Assembly: GCA_002400495.2 (NCBI GenBank)
Contig: NVQL02000042.1
Span: 1 to 64,000, forward strand
DNA length: 64,000 nucleotides
Source: Alphaproteobacteria bacterium
GTDB lineage: Bacteria; Pseudomonadota; Alphaproteobacteria; Rhizobiales; OSC116
Reading direction: 5' to 3'
The position numbers were made by a program, and so were the translations under genes. The notes below the pieces were generated by a model that saw only the letters and a program-made list of their open reading frames with translations, made no database searches and was not told the origin of the DNA. Shown here in pieces: positions 30,734 to 40,033 of this stretch (position 1 is the stretch's first letter; every line of letters starts with the position of its first letter).

Positions 30734-31111
30734 ATGTCAGATGATCAGCTACATTTACCGGGTCAATATGCCATAGATAGCTATGGAAATGGGGGCTTTC
30801 GCTTCGCCGATATGTCCCATAAAGGCTCACTCCTCATCCTGCCAGCGGCCATGTCAAACTGGCCTGTCAAAGATGGCGATGAGCTGATCGAAACCCAGTT
30901 CACCAAAATAATTGAACAAGCCGATTCAATAGATATTCTAGTCCTAGGAATGGGCGATAAAATGTACATCCCACCCAAACCCATCCGCCAAATGTGCAAA
31001 CAAGCGGGTATCGTCATCGAGTTCATGTCAACCAGCAATGCAGTGCGCACTTATAACGTCTTGTTAGATGAGCAAAGGCGCATCGCCGCCGCTCTCATCG
31101 CGATTGAATAG
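30734..31111 (+). CDS. Mth938-like (DUF498) domain protein, NDUFAF3-related
   Basis: The 125-residue protein consists of one Mth938-like alpha/beta domain; LLILPAAMSNWPV and LVLGMGDKMYIPPKPIR are recognisable family segments. The mitochondrial relative, NDUFAF3, is a complex I assembly factor. In alphaproteobacteria this gene is commonly found next to secF and a squalene/phytoene-synthase-like gene, as here. A role in complex I assembly is an inference from that homology. The ATG is nine bases after the secF stop, and the next gene starts two bases after this one ends. Confidence 0.85.
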   Translation: MSDDQLHLPGQYAIDSYGNGGFRFADMSHKGSLLILPAAMSNWPVKDGDELIETQFTKIIEQADSIDILVLGMGDKMYIPPKPIRQMCKQAGIVIEFMSTSNAVRTYNVLLDEQRRIAAALIAIE

Positions 31112-31113
31112 CC

Positions 31114-31908
31114 ATGCTAGATGCCGACATAAAACACCAACTCAGCAGCCACATTGCCAAATTCGATCATCTCGCCATCAGCCTGATGCCGCAAAACATC
31201 CAAAAATCCATCTACGTCCTATATAGCTTCTTCGCCGAATTGGATGGCCTTGCATCACAAGTCTCAGAACCCATGCTAGGCGAAATCAGATGCCAATGGT
31301 GGCGCGATGTCATCACCGAAAAACAAGCCCAAAGCCCACTAGCCGAATCCCTGCTAACCGCGATAGACCAAAACAACTGGCCAGAAAAAGCCTTATTAGA
31401 CCTAATTGATGCCAAAATATTCGATCTTTATGCCGACCCAATGGACAATAAAGCCAGTTTCGAAGCCTATGCAGGCCACACCTACTCAACATTACTGCAA
31501 CTCACCGCCACCGCCATCGACCCACTAGCCGCCAAACAATTCGCCAATGTTTCAGGCCATCTAGGCGTCGCTTTCACCGTCGCAAAATCACTAACCTACC
31601 TAAAAGTTCACCAATCACGCGGTCAAATTTTCATTCCAAGCGACATCCTAAAAAGCATAGAAGTCTCAGATCCCAAAAGTCTTAGAAGTTTCGTTCAATT
31701 CGGTCTAGATCATTACCAACAAGCCAAACAACATCTAGACAACAAAAAGCTATTTCCCGCCGTCCTGCCACTCATCCGCGCCAAATTGATTCTCACAAAC
31801 GCGCAAAATTTGGGCGATGATGTCTATAAAAAACTCGAAACCATATCTCCAAGCCAGCTAAGCTTCCAATGGCAACTCATAAAAACCAATATTTTCAAAA
31901 AAATCTAA
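31114..31908 (+). CDS. Squalene/phytoene synthase-like protein, NDUFAF6-related
   Basis: The 264-residue all-helical protein has the fold of the squalene/phytoene synthases: YVLYSFFAELDGLASQV near residues 30-46 corresponds to the first aspartate-rich motif and GHLGVAFTVAKSL near 149-161 to the second. Both lack the paired DxxxD residues required for prenyl-diphosphate chemistry, so it is unlikely to be an active terpene synthase. The mitochondrial relative NDUFAF6 is a complex I assembly factor. It is adjacent to the NDUFAF3-like gene. The end overlaps the convergent bpt gene by four bases. Confidence 0.82.
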   Translation: MLDADIKHQLSSHIAKFDHLAISLMPQNIQKSIYVLYSFFAELDGLASQVSEPMLGEIRCQWWRDVITEKQAQSPLAESLLTAIDQNNWPEKALLDLIDAKIFDLYADPMDNKASFEAYAGHTYSTLLQLTATAIDPLAAKQFANVSGHLGVAFTVAKSLTYLKVHQSRGQIFIPSDILKSIEVSDPKSLRSFVQFGLDHYQQAKQHLDNKKLFPAVLPLIRAKLILTNAQNLGDDVYKKLETISPSQLSFQWQLIKTNIFKKI

Positions 31909-32633
31909 ACCATTTTCCAGTCGTTGCCGTCAAATCTCTCTTGCGGCAAAAAACGGTCTTTATAAGCCATATTGCCACAACCACTTATATAATAACCCAA
32001 ATACACAAAGGGCAGGCGGCTATCTTGCGCATAAGCTATATGGTCTAAAATCATATAAGTGCCAATGCTTCTTTTCTCTAAATCAGGGTCAAAAAAGCTA
32101 TAAACCATAGACACGCCATCACCCATCATGTCAGTCAAAACCGCTGCCACCAATACCTCATCAGCATCATAATATTCAATCACTTTGCTGTTCACATTGG
32201 TTTCAGCAATCATTTTGGCATAGTCCATCACATCCATATCACTCATCTCACCATCACCATGGCGGTTTTTGATATATTTGCGAAACAGCTTAAATTGTTG
32301 CGATGTCGGGTGCGGCGGGCAGATCTTACGGGTCAACCCCTTATTCTTACTCAACACCCGTTTTTGGCTTTTACTCAGGCGAAATTCATCCACCAAAAGT
32401 CGCGATGATTTACAAGCATTACAAGTCTTACAAGCAGGTATATAAGCAATGTTCTGACTGCGCCGAAACCCGCGTTGCGATAATAAATCAAAATATTTAG
32501 TGGAGTTTTCACCGTCCAATTTGGTAAAAATCTTGCGCTCGATTTGCCCATCAAGATAAGAGCATGGGTCTTCAACCGTAAGGTAAAATGTCATGTCATC
32601 AAGATTTTGAACCAGCTTTTTATTCATACCCAT
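31905..32633 (-). CDS. bpt: Aspartate/glutamate leucyltransferase
   Basis: Transfers leucine from Leu-tRNA to N-terminal Asp or Glu of proteins, marking them for degradation by the bacterial N-end rule (ClpS/ClpAP). The 242-residue protein has the family's N-terminal Cys-containing segment DPCSYLDGQ near residues 21-29, the CKTCNACKSSR cluster near 68-78, and FYLGYYISGC-type sequence (VYLGYYISGC) near 212-221, typical of the ATE/Bpt family. It directly follows the SLC13 permease on the minus strand. Confidence 0.92.
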   Translation of the reverse strand: MGMNKKLVQNLDDMTFYLTVEDPCSYLDGQIERKIFTKLDGENSTKYFDLLSQRGFRRSQNIAYIPACKTCNACKSSRLLVDEFRLSKSQKRVLSKNKGLTRKICPPHPTSQQFKLFRKYIKNRHGDGEMSDMDVMDYAKMIAETNVNSKVIEYYDADEVLVAAVLTDMMGDGVSMVYSFFDPDLEKRSIGTYMILDHIAYAQDSRLPFVYLGYYISGCGNMAYKDRFLPQERFDGNDWKMV

Positions 32634-34487
32634 TCATAGCCCATAATAATACGGTATGGCAATCGTAAATGTCAGCCACATAATAATCACCAAAGGCACA
32701 CCAGCCTTCACAAAATCGAAGAATTTATAGTTACCAGGGCTCATCACCAACAGGTTGGTTTGGTAAGCAATTGGCGTGGCAAACGAGCAATTGGCAGCAA
32801 AAATCACCGTATAGATAAATATCTGCGGCTCAACCCCCAGCTTAAGCGCCGTGTCATAAGCAATCGGCGCAAACAATACAGCCGTCGCATGGTTAGATAA
32901 AAAATTGGTCAGAATGGCAATCATAATAAAGAAAGCCGATAAAATCACCCATATAGGCGATCCATCAAGGCTCGAAATCACTGCATCAGCAATCAAACTC
33001 GCCCCACCAACCGCCTCCAAAGCGGTAGACATGGCGAGCGCCGCACCAATTAGTAAAAATATTTTCCGATCAATCGCCCGTGTCGCTTGGCGTATATTCA
33101 ACGAACCAGTGGCAATCATCACCAATGCACCAATAAATGCCGAGATCACAATCGGCACAATATTCAGCGCCGCCAGCGCAATGGTCACGCCAAATATAAC
33201 CAAAGTCCGCCGCGCATGGCTTAGCAATGGCATATCCGCCGCCGACCACTCCAGTACCAATAAATCCCGAAACGTCCGCATGCCAAATATGTCAGCCCGC
33301 CGCCCCAGCAACAGCAATACATCACCCGCTTCAAGCCGTATTTCATCAATCGCTTGGCGCATCATCCGCTTGCGGCGTTGAATGCCCAACACCGTAGCGC
33401 CAGTGGCTGCCAAATTGTTAGATTGATTAATCGTCTGCCCAATCATCCGCGAGGCGGGCGCTACAATCGCCTCAACCATAGTCAAATCAGCAGGGTCAAG
33501 ATCAGTGGTAGAGTTTGTGCCATAGTCAAAACTGGCTCGAATAAAACTATTCTTATCATTAAAATTGCTCGTCAAAATATCCCTTGTCGCCGCCACAATC
33601 ACCACATCCCCAGCCCGCAAAGTCAAATCTTCAAACGGCGGTAATATAGTCTGATATCCACGGTTTACCGAGCGGATGGTCATGTCTCTCAATTCAGGAA
33701 ACAACCCAAACTTACTCTCCATGCCAATCAATGGCCCATCTTGGCAAAGCCGAATTTGCGCCAAAAATTGCTTACCACGCGCACTGTTAACCGCAGCTTC
33801 ATCCGTAGCTTTCTCATTAGATTTCAATATATGCGGCATAATAAATATCACATATATAGCACCCACTGCCGCCAACATCAGGGCAGGGGCAGTAAAATCA
33901 AAAAACCCAATGGCTGGTAAACCCTTTTTCTCAATAATCGATGATGCCAAAAGGTTAGATGACGAACCAATCAAAGTGGTCATCCCGCCCAGAATACTAA
34001 TGAAACTCAAGCTCATCGCCACGCGAGATTCGGCAATTTTTATCTTGCGAGCCAAGCCAATAATGATCGGCAAAAACATAATCACCACAGGCGTATTGTT
34101 CAAAAATGCCGATACCGTGCCTGCAATTAAAAACACAATCGCAATGGTCATCTGAGGGTGTTTTTCACCTACGCGCGATACCATTTGCGCCACACCATCC
34201 AACGCACCAGTTTGAAACAGCGCTTGCCCAATCACCAATAAAGACAAAATTGTAATCAGCGCAGGGTTCGCAAAACCCGCCAGTAAATCCACACTAGATA
34301 AGGTTTTGCCGTCATCCATAACCACAGGAAAAAAGTTAAACAACACCAAAAAAGCAGCAATAATGGCTAGCGAAGTCACTTCGAGGCTAATTTTTTCTGC
34401 CGCATAGGAGATAATGGCAAATATAATAATGGCAAAACACGCCCAAAGCGGAATATTCGCGGCAGTGATTTCAAATAATTGTATCAT
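32634..34487 (-). CDS. SLC13/DASS-family permease with two TrkA-C (RCK_C) domains
   Basis: The 617-residue protein has hydrophobic blocks at both ends (about residues 10-220 and 415-617) separated by a soluble region (about 225-410) containing two RCK_C-like domains; GDVVIVAATRDIL and GDVLLLLGRRADIF are their typical strands. FLNNTPVVIMFLPII and FLSNHATAVLFAPIA are the paired SNN/SNxTA-like substrate and sodium motifs of the family. Such proteins transport anions such as sulfate or dicarboxylates; the substrate here is not decidable. First gene of a minus-strand pair with bpt. Confidence 0.85.
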   Translation of the reverse strand: MIQLFEITAANIPLWACFAIIIFAIISYAAEKISLEVTSLAIIAAFLVLFNFFPVVMDDGKTLSSVDLLAGFANPALITILSLLVIGQALFQTGALDGVAQMVSRVGEKHPQMTIAIVFLIAGTVSAFLNNTPVVIMFLPIIIGLARKIKIAESRVAMSLSFISILGGMTTLIGSSSNLLASSIIEKKGLPAIGFFDFTAPALMLAAVGAIYVIFIMPHILKSNEKATDEAAVNSARGKQFLAQIRLCQDGPLIGMESKFGLFPELRDMTIRSVNRGYQTILPPFEDLTLRAGDVVIVAATRDILTSNFNDKNSFIRASFDYGTNSTTDLDPADLTMVEAIVAPASRMIGQTINQSNNLAATGATVLGIQRRKRMMRQAIDEIRLEAGDVLLLLGRRADIFGMRTFRDLLVLEWSAADMPLLSHARRTLVIFGVTIALAALNIVPIVISAFIGALVMIATGSLNIRQATRAIDRKIFLLIGAALAMSTALEAVGGASLIADAVISSLDGSPIWVILSAFFIMIAILTNFLSNHATAVLFAPIAYDTALKLGVEPQIFIYTVIFAANCSFATPIAYQTNLLVMSPGNYKFFDFVKAGVPLVIIMWLTFTIAIPYYYGL

Positions 34488-34692
34488 GGTTTAATCATGC
34501 GAAATTTTGCGAGCAAAAGCCATAATAAAAAGGTTATAAACTATTTAACGCACAGAAACCCTCAAACAACTTAACTATCTTAACCACATATGCTATTGAG
34601 CAATTACAGGCTCAATTGAATGAAAAGTTACGCCAACAAAAATCATTATTCAGCCTGAACTTTAACCCCTAATATTAGAGGGAGACATCTAA

Positions 34693-36219
34693 ATGTCTGA
34701 TACACCAAAAGAAACCGAAACCCCAGAAGTAAAAGCTACCGAAGTTGAAGCTCCAGCCGCAGAAACCAGTGCAGAAGCAAGCACAGAAACTGCTACCGAA
34801 GCCGCACCTGAAGCCGCAAAAGCTCCTGTAGAAGAAGCCAAAACCGAACAAGCTCCAGCCGAAGCAGAAAAAACAGAAGAAGCAGCCAAAACTGAAGACG
34901 CTCCAGCAGCAGAATCTTCTTCAGCCATTGATGCCAAAGCGTTGTTTCCAAAATTCTTCTCGCAATCAGTAAGCGATAGTGATTACGAAATCCGCAAAGC
35001 GATCGATAAAGAATATCGCCGCCAGTCAGAAGAAATCGAGCTAATCGCGTCAGAAAATATTGTTTCTCGCGCCGTGATCGAAGCCCAAGGCTCAGTTCTC
35101 ACCAATAAATATGCCGAAGGCTATCCAGGACGCCGCTATTATGGCGGTTGCCAACATGTAGATGTGGTCGAAAATGTTGCCATCGAACGTGCCAAAAAAC
35201 TATTCGGCGCGGCTTTCGTAAACGTACAACCTCATTCAGGCTCTCAAGCCAATCAAGGCGCCCTTATGGCGATGATCGAGCCAGGCGCAACAATTCTAGG
35301 CATGAGCCTAGATGCTGGCGGTCACTTAACTCATGGTGCCAAACCAAACCAAAGCGGCAAATGGTTCAATGCCATTCAATATGGCGTTAAAAAAGATGAC
35401 AACCGCATCGATTATGATGAAGTAGCCAAACTAGCCAAAAAACATAAACCAGCCGTTATCATTGCTGGTGGTTCAGCCATCCCGCGCGAAATAGATTTCG
35501 CCAAATTCCGCGAAATCGCCGATTCATGCGGCGCTAAACTCATGGTCGACATGGCACATTTCGCAGGCCTAGTCGCTGGTGGTCAACATCCAAACCCAGT
35601 CGGCATTGCCGATGTGGTCACCACCACAACCCACAAAACACTACGTGGCCCTCGCGGCGGTATGATCCTCACTAATGATGAAGATCTAGCCAAAAAAATC
35701 AACTCAGCAATCTTCCCAGGTCTTCAAGGCGGCCCGCTTATGCATGTCATAGCAGCCAAAGCCGTAGCATTTGGCGAAGCCTTGCGCCCAGAGTTTAAAC
35801 AATACACCCAAGCCGTGGTCAACAATGCTCAAAAATTGGCAGCCACTTTGCAAAAAGGTGGTCTAGACATCATTACAGGTGGTACAGATACCCATGTCTT
35901 ATTGGTAGATATGCGCCCCAAAAAACTAACTGGCAAAGCTGCCGAAGAAGCTTTGGGTCGTGCCAACATTACATGTAACAAAAACGCTATACCGTTTGAT
36001 ACCGAAAAGCCAACCATTACATCAGGCATTCGTTTGGGTTCACCTGCGGCCACAACCCGCGGCTTTAGCGAAGCAGAATTCCAAACAATCGGTGAGCTAA
36101 TTCTTGAAGTTCTCGATGGTTTGGTAGAGAATGGTGAAGAAGGAAATGGCAAAGTTGAGTCGCGTGTTAAACGTAAAGTACGCGATCTATGCCGTCGTTT
36201 CCCAATCTACGAAGCATAA
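34693..36219 (+). CDS. glyA: Serine hydroxymethyltransferase with an acidic N-terminal extension
   Basis: PLP enzyme that converts serine and tetrahydrofolate to glycine and methylene-tetrahydrofolate. The 508 residues exceed the usual 420-435. The enzyme core begins near residue 86 ([18 protein letters not shown]), with [13 protein letters not shown] near 116-128 and the PLP lysine K315 in [14 protein letters not shown]. Residues 2-85 are almost entirely Glu, Ala, Thr, Pro and Lys. No internal Met exists in the extension and GGGAG stands before the ATG, so it is translated. Its codons favour T-ending triplets more than the neighbours, as in highly expressed genes here. nrdR follows, as usual. 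Confidence 0.96.
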   Translation: MSDTPKETETPEVKATEVEAPAAETSAEASTETATEAAPEAAKAPVEEAKTEQAPAEAEKTEEAAKTEDAPAAESSSAIDAKALFPKFFSQSVSDSDYEIRKAIDKEYRRQSEEIELIASENIVSRAVIEAQGSVLTNKYAEGYPGRRYYGGCQHVDVVENVAIERAKKLFGAAFVNVQPHSGSQANQGALMAMIEPGATILGMSLDAGGHLTHGAKPNQSGKWFNAIQYGVKKDDNRIDYDEVAKLAKKHKPAVIIAGGSAIPREIDFAKFREIADSCGAKLMVDMAHFAGLVAGGQHPNPVGIADVVTTTTHKTLRGPRGGMILTNDEDLAKKINSAIFPGLQGGPLMHVIAAKAVAFGEALRPEFKQYTQAVVNNAQKLAATLQKGGLDIITGGTDTHVLLVDMRPKKLTGKAAEEALGRANITCNKNAIPFDTEKPTITSGIRLGSPAATTRGFSEAEFQTIGELILEVLDGLVENGEEGNGKVESRVKRKVRDLCRRFPIYEA

Positions 36220-36278
36220 ATCATAGAATTGGTCACGCATAAGCTACCCATTCGAAAGATTTAGAATAAGGATAGACT

Positions 36279-36740
36279 ATGCGTTGCCCGTTTTGCGCCA
36301 ATACCGACACACAAGTTAAAGACAGTCGCCCGACGGATGAGCATACAGCCATTCGTCGTCGTCGTTTCTGTCCAGAATGCGGCGGCAGATTCACCACGTT
36401 CGAGCGCGTGCAATTGCGCGAGCTAACCGTAGTCAAAAAAAGCGGCAGACGCATCCCGTTTGATCGCGAGAAGCTCATGGCATCAGTGCAAGTTGCCTTG
36501 CGCAAACGCGATGTCGATGAAGACCGTATTGAACGGATGGTCAGCGGCATCTCCCGCAGGCTAGAGAGCCGCGGCGAAAGCGAAATACAATCCGAGCTTA
36601 TCGGCCAAATGGTTATGGATGGCCTTCGTGCATTGGATGAAGTGGCCTATATCCGCTTCGCCTCGGTTTATCGCGATTTTCATGAAGCAAAAGAATTTGG
36701 CGAAATTATCAACAAATTGGCTGATGATGAAAGCACTTAA
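36279..36740 (+). CDS. nrdR: Transcriptional repressor NrdR
   Basis: Zinc-finger/ATP-cone repressor of ribonucleotide reductase genes. The 153-residue protein has the Zn ribbon with Cys pairs MRCPFC at residues 3-6 and FCPECGG at about 31-37, then the ATP-cone with [16 protein letters not shown] near residues 49-64. AAGGA precedes the ATG. It follows glyA as in most alphaproteobacteria. The riboflavin genes normally next in line are missing. Confidence 0.96.
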   Translation: MRCPFCANTDTQVKDSRPTDEHTAIRRRRFCPECGGRFTTFERVQLRELTVVKKSGRRIPFDREKLMASVQVALRKRDVDEDRIERMVSGISRRLESRGESEIQSELIGQMVMDGLRALDEVAYIRFASVYRDFHEAKEFGEIINKLADDEST

Positions 36741-36904
36741 ATATCTACGTCATATTGAAGTGATAAGATAAATTTCGTGTAAGATCACAGAATTTAGCAG
36801 ACTTGATATTTAAAAATGCTATATTGCGCACAATTTAGGCAATAAAACCCAATACAAATAATTTATTATTTAAATTGACCCACATAGATTAATGGAAAAC
36901 ATAA

Positions 36905-37402
36905 ATGTCAGACACCCCAACTTCTGAAAAGAAACTAAAAACCCCACCCGCGCGCTCTTTGGCACGTCTGGGAGCCGTTTTAGCGCTTTATCAAATGGAC
37001 ATAGCGGGTACAGATTTAAGCATTATTATTGATGAATTCATCAATGCCCGTGGCCCTTCGGCATTGGAGCTCGATAGTCAAGACAGCATGCAAATTGATC
37101 TTTCAACTATGGATAAAGAGCTATTTACCGACATACTACACGGCATGGTTGCAAACCAAAAAGAAATTGACACCGCTATTCATTCGCAATTGAACGAAGA
37201 TTGGCCAATGGCACGCATCGATACAACATTACGAGCTATTTTCAGAGCCAGCGGATATGAAATGTTAAAGCGCAGCGATATACCGCCAAAAGTCATTATA
37301 AATGAGTATGTTGAGATGTCTAAAGCGTTCTTTGATGGGCGCGAAACCAACATGATAAATGGCGTGTTAGATAGTATTGCTAAAGATATTCGCTCATTAT
37401 GA
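36905..37402 (+). CDS. nusB: Transcription antitermination factor NusB
   Basis: All-helical RNA-binding protein that with NusE, NusA and NusG forms the rRNA antitermination complex. The 165-residue protein contains the family segments SLARLGAVLALYQMDIAG near residues 18-35, ELFTDILHG near 78, DWPMARIDTTLRAIFRASGYEM near 98 and PPKVIINEYVEMSKAFF near 125-141. The gene upstream is nrdR, 164 bases away, with no ribD/ribE/ribH between. thiL follows. Confidence 0.94.
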   Translation: MSDTPTSEKKLKTPPARSLARLGAVLALYQMDIAGTDLSIIIDEFINARGPSALELDSQDSMQIDLSTMDKELFTDILHGMVANQKEIDTAIHSQLNEDWPMARIDTTLRAIFRASGYEMLKRSDIPPKVIINEYVEMSKAFFDGRETNMINGVLDSIAKDIRSL

Positions 37403-37475
37403 TTTATTCTATTGATTTTACAACTTATACGCGTTAGGAATGTTCTACTAAATTAAACTAAAGGCGTAGGTCGCC

Positions 37476-38456
37476 ATGCGTGAAAAAGATATTATTGCTA
37501 AATATTTTTCTCCTTTGTCAAGAAATGCTAAGGGCGCTGACGAACTGAAAGATGACATTGCCGTACTTGGCAATCTAGGCTCTGGTTTGTTGGCCATTAA
37601 TATGGACACATTGGTTGCTGGCACGCATTTTTTTCCGTCTGATGATCCCACCATTTTGGCACAAAAAGCTTTGAGAGTGAATATATCCGATCTTGCCTCC
37701 AAAGGCGCGGTGCCATTTGGATATTTTTTGTCCTTGGCCTTACCTAAAGACGCTAACGAAGCTTATGTAGAAGCATTTGCTCATGGTCTGTCGATAGATC
37801 AGCGTAACTTTAATCTAAGCCTATTGGGCGGCGATACGGTCAAAACCAAAGGTCCGTTCACCATCACCGTCACCATTTTGGGTCTGCTATCAAATAGTGA
37901 AATCCCGCGCCGCTCAACCGCCAAATTAGGCGATGATATTTATGTTTCAGGCACCATAGGCGATGGCGCTCTAGGATTATTGGCTCATCCAGATTATAGA
38001 GGCGAAACCAACCTTACGGCAAAATATAGCCGCCACATCAGCCACTATCTTTGCCCCGAACCACGGGTCGAATTGCAAACAATTATTTCACAATATGCCA
38101 ATGCCTCGATGGACATTTCAGATGGCCTGCTTGGCGATTTAAACAACATTTTAATAAACTCAAAACTCGGTGCTAAGGTTAATGTAGACCAAATTCCGTT
38201 CAGCGAAGAAACCAAGTCAATATTGCAAAATGAAATGGACATGTTGCCCGCAATATTAACCGGTGGTGATGATTATGAAATATTATTCACGGCCGATCCA
38301 AAACATGCTGATGACATAAAAAAACACAGCAAGAATTTGCATTTTAACCTCACAAAAATTGGCAATATAACCGATGGCAGCAAGCTAGAATTATTTGATT
38401 CAGGTCAACCACTAAACATGGCAGATTTTGAGTTAAGCCACTCCCACAAATGGTAA
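37476..38456 (+). CDS. thiL: Thiamine-monophosphate kinase
   Basis: Phosphorylates thiamine monophosphate to thiamine diphosphate, the last step of the cofactor's synthesis. The 326-residue protein of the PurM/AIR synthase fold has DDIAVL near residues 25-30, INMDTLVAGTHF near 42-53 (Mg/ATP site), RVNISDLASKGAVPFGYFLSLALP near 69-92, and MDISDGLLGDL near 212-222. The nusB-thiL pair is conserved in alphaproteobacteria. Confidence 0.95.
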   Translation: MREKDIIAKYFSPLSRNAKGADELKDDIAVLGNLGSGLLAINMDTLVAGTHFFPSDDPTILAQKALRVNISDLASKGAVPFGYFLSLALPKDANEAYVEAFAHGLSIDQRNFNLSLLGGDTVKTKGPFTITVTILGLLSNSEIPRRSTAKLGDDIYVSGTIGDGALGLLAHPDYRGETNLTAKYSRHISHYLCPEPRVELQTIISQYANASMDISDGLLGDLNNILINSKLGAKVNVDQIPFSEETKSILQNEMDMLPAILTGGDDYEILFTADPKHADDIKKHSKNLHFNLTKIGNITDGSKLELFDSGQPLNMADFELSHSHKW

Positions 38457-38760
38457 TAACATCAAGCCAATATTTTTCAAAAAATAATTGTAAAACCAAA
38501 TTGAAGTTCATTACATTTTAATTTAGTCAAGCCTTGGCCAAAAACCGCACCTTACGAATACATATTAATGTTTATTATAAATAGGTTATAATTGTTTATT
38601 AAAGTTATATAGGCCTACCAATATGGCTCAGCCAGGCGGTTCAATTGGTTTTTAGAAAATAGATTTAACTCATTTATCCAATAGATCAATACAATTGAGT
38701 GGTTGTCGTGGGATTTTTAGTTTAATGAATAATTAATTCCACATTTTTTAATGGTATTTT
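38457..38760. other. Non-coding gap of 304 bases between thiL and the MFS gene
   Basis: Very AT-rich. A weak hairpin of ATATTTTTC and AAAAAATA type follows thiL near 38470-38490 and could aid termination. Around 38615-38650 a short CCAAT...ATTGG inverted repeat flanks GGCTCAGCC. I see no gene longer than ten codons, no tRNA and no known riboswitch. The promoter of the MFS gene probably lies here but no clear -35/-10 pair stands out. Confidence 0.4.
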
Positions 38761-39981
38761 ATGACTGACTTAGCTTTAACTTCTTCCCTAAATGAAAACC
38801 GAGCGCGCCGCAATGCCATTATTTTGGCATTTTGTTTTGCTCTTGGCGGCATCACCACTTTTTGTGTAATGAGCTTGGCCGCCAATGTAGCCTATGGCAT
38901 TGCCGAGAATAAAGGCAACGCCACTCTGCCAATCACTGCCTTCTTGTTGGCCTCAATGCTCACGTCTGTTCCTGCGTCCATGCTAATGCAAAGAATCGGC
39001 CGCAAGTCAGGCTTTCGGGTTGGCATTATCATGGGCACATTAGGCTGTTTGTTGGCAGCTTATTCCATCTATATCAGTAGTTTCTGGTTGTTATGCGCGT
39101 CTACTTTCCTCATCGGCATTATGGCTTCATTCCAAGCCTTCTATCGTTTTGCAGCGGCAGATACCGCGTCAGATAAGTTCAAAAGCGTGGCGGTTTCATG
39201 GGTTATGTTTGGCGGTGTTCTAGCCCCCATAGTAGCCCCAACCATCATCAGTTACAGCAAAAACCTACTAGAGCCATATTTCATCGCTGGCACCTTCCTT
39301 GTGGCCGCCGCAGTGACACTGGTGGCGTTTATATTAGTCGGCCTCATCGACATCCCTAACGAAGCCGCCAAAGCCAGAAAAAACACAGGCCGCCCCTTGC
39401 TGGAAATCATCAAACAACCATTATTTGCCATTTCAGTGGGCGCAGCTATGGCCAGCTATGGCCTCATGACATTTGTGATGACCGCCACACCATTGGCCAT
39501 ATTGGGCTGTGGCCAAGGCTATGAAATCGACGATGTCACCTTCATCATTCAGTGGCATGCCATTGCCATGTATGGCCCGGCATTCTTCACGGGCAAAATC
39601 ATCCAACGCATTGGCGCTCAAACTGTCATCATGCTTGGTTTGGTTATGTTAGCAGGTTGCGCCGTGGTGGCGGCTATGGGGGTAGAGCTTAGCCATTTCT
39701 GGGTGGCCTTGGTGCTGCTTGGTTTGGGCTGGAATTTTGGTTTCGTCGGCGCCACAGCCATGGTCACCAAATATTACCGTGCCGAAGAAAAGTTCAAAGC
39801 CCAAGCGTTTAACGATTTCATGGTGTTCGGCACCTTAGCCGTCGGCTCTTTTGCCTCAGGTAAAATTTACAACGAATGGGGTTGGGATGGCGTCACGGTC
39901 ATCATCTATCCGATCATCGCCTTCGCCCTATTATTGGTCATGGCGTCTTTCTACTTCAAAGATAAAACCACAACCGTTTAG
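38761..39981 (+). CDS. Major facilitator superfamily transporter
   Basis: The 406-residue protein has twelve hydrophobic helices in two halves. The loop between helices 2 and 3 carries MQRIGRKSGFRVG (about residues 74-86), the MFS A-like motif. A charged central loop (about 197-215, ARKNTGRP) separates the halves. The substrate is unknown. It is transcribed alone: a 304-base gap lies upstream and a strong terminator downstream. Leucine codons here are mostly TTG and CTG, unlike the CTA-rich genes at the left of the window. Confidence 0.85.
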   Translation: MTDLALTSSLNENRARRNAIILAFCFALGGITTFCVMSLAANVAYGIAENKGNATLPITAFLLASMLTSVPASMLMQRIGRKSGFRVGIIMGTLGCLLAAYSIYISSFWLLCASTFLIGIMASFQAFYRFAAADTASDKFKSVAVSWVMFGGVLAPIVAPTIISYSKNLLEPYFIAGTFLVAAAVTLVAFILVGLIDIPNEAAKARKNTGRPLLEIIKQPLFAISVGAAMASYGLMTFVMTATPLAILGCGQGYEIDDVTFIIQWHAIAMYGPAFFTGKIIQRIGAQTVIMLGLVMLAGCAVVAAMGVELSHFWVALVLLGLGWNFGFVGATAMVTKYYRAEEKFKAQAFNDFMVFGTLAVGSFASGKIYNEWGWDGVTVIIYPIIAFALLLVMASFYFKDKTTTV

Positions 39982-39983
39982 GC

Positions 39984-40020
39984 AAAAAAAATAGCCGCTC
40001 AGTTTTAGCGGCTATTTTAA
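39984..40020. terminator. Bidirectional terminator between the MFS gene and bamE
   Basis: AAAATAGCCGCT (39988-39999) pairs perfectly with AGCGGCTATTTT (40007-40018) around a seven-base loop. A-run before and T-run after allow it to work for both convergent genes. Confidence 0.88.
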
Positions 40021-40033
40021 AAATCTTTGAGAC

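Noticed and set aside
31114-31908. Carotenoid or squalene synthase
   Set aside because: The paired aspartate-rich motifs needed for catalysis are absent, and the context fits an NDUFAF6-like protein.
36741-36904. FMN riboswitch remnant at the missing rib genes
   Set aside because: None of the conserved FMN-element blocks can be found in these 164 bases.
38623-38655. Ten-codon ORF (MAQPGGSIGF) in the gap before the MFS gene
   Set aside because: No convincing ribosome binding site, no attenuator pairing after it, and too short to distinguish from chance.
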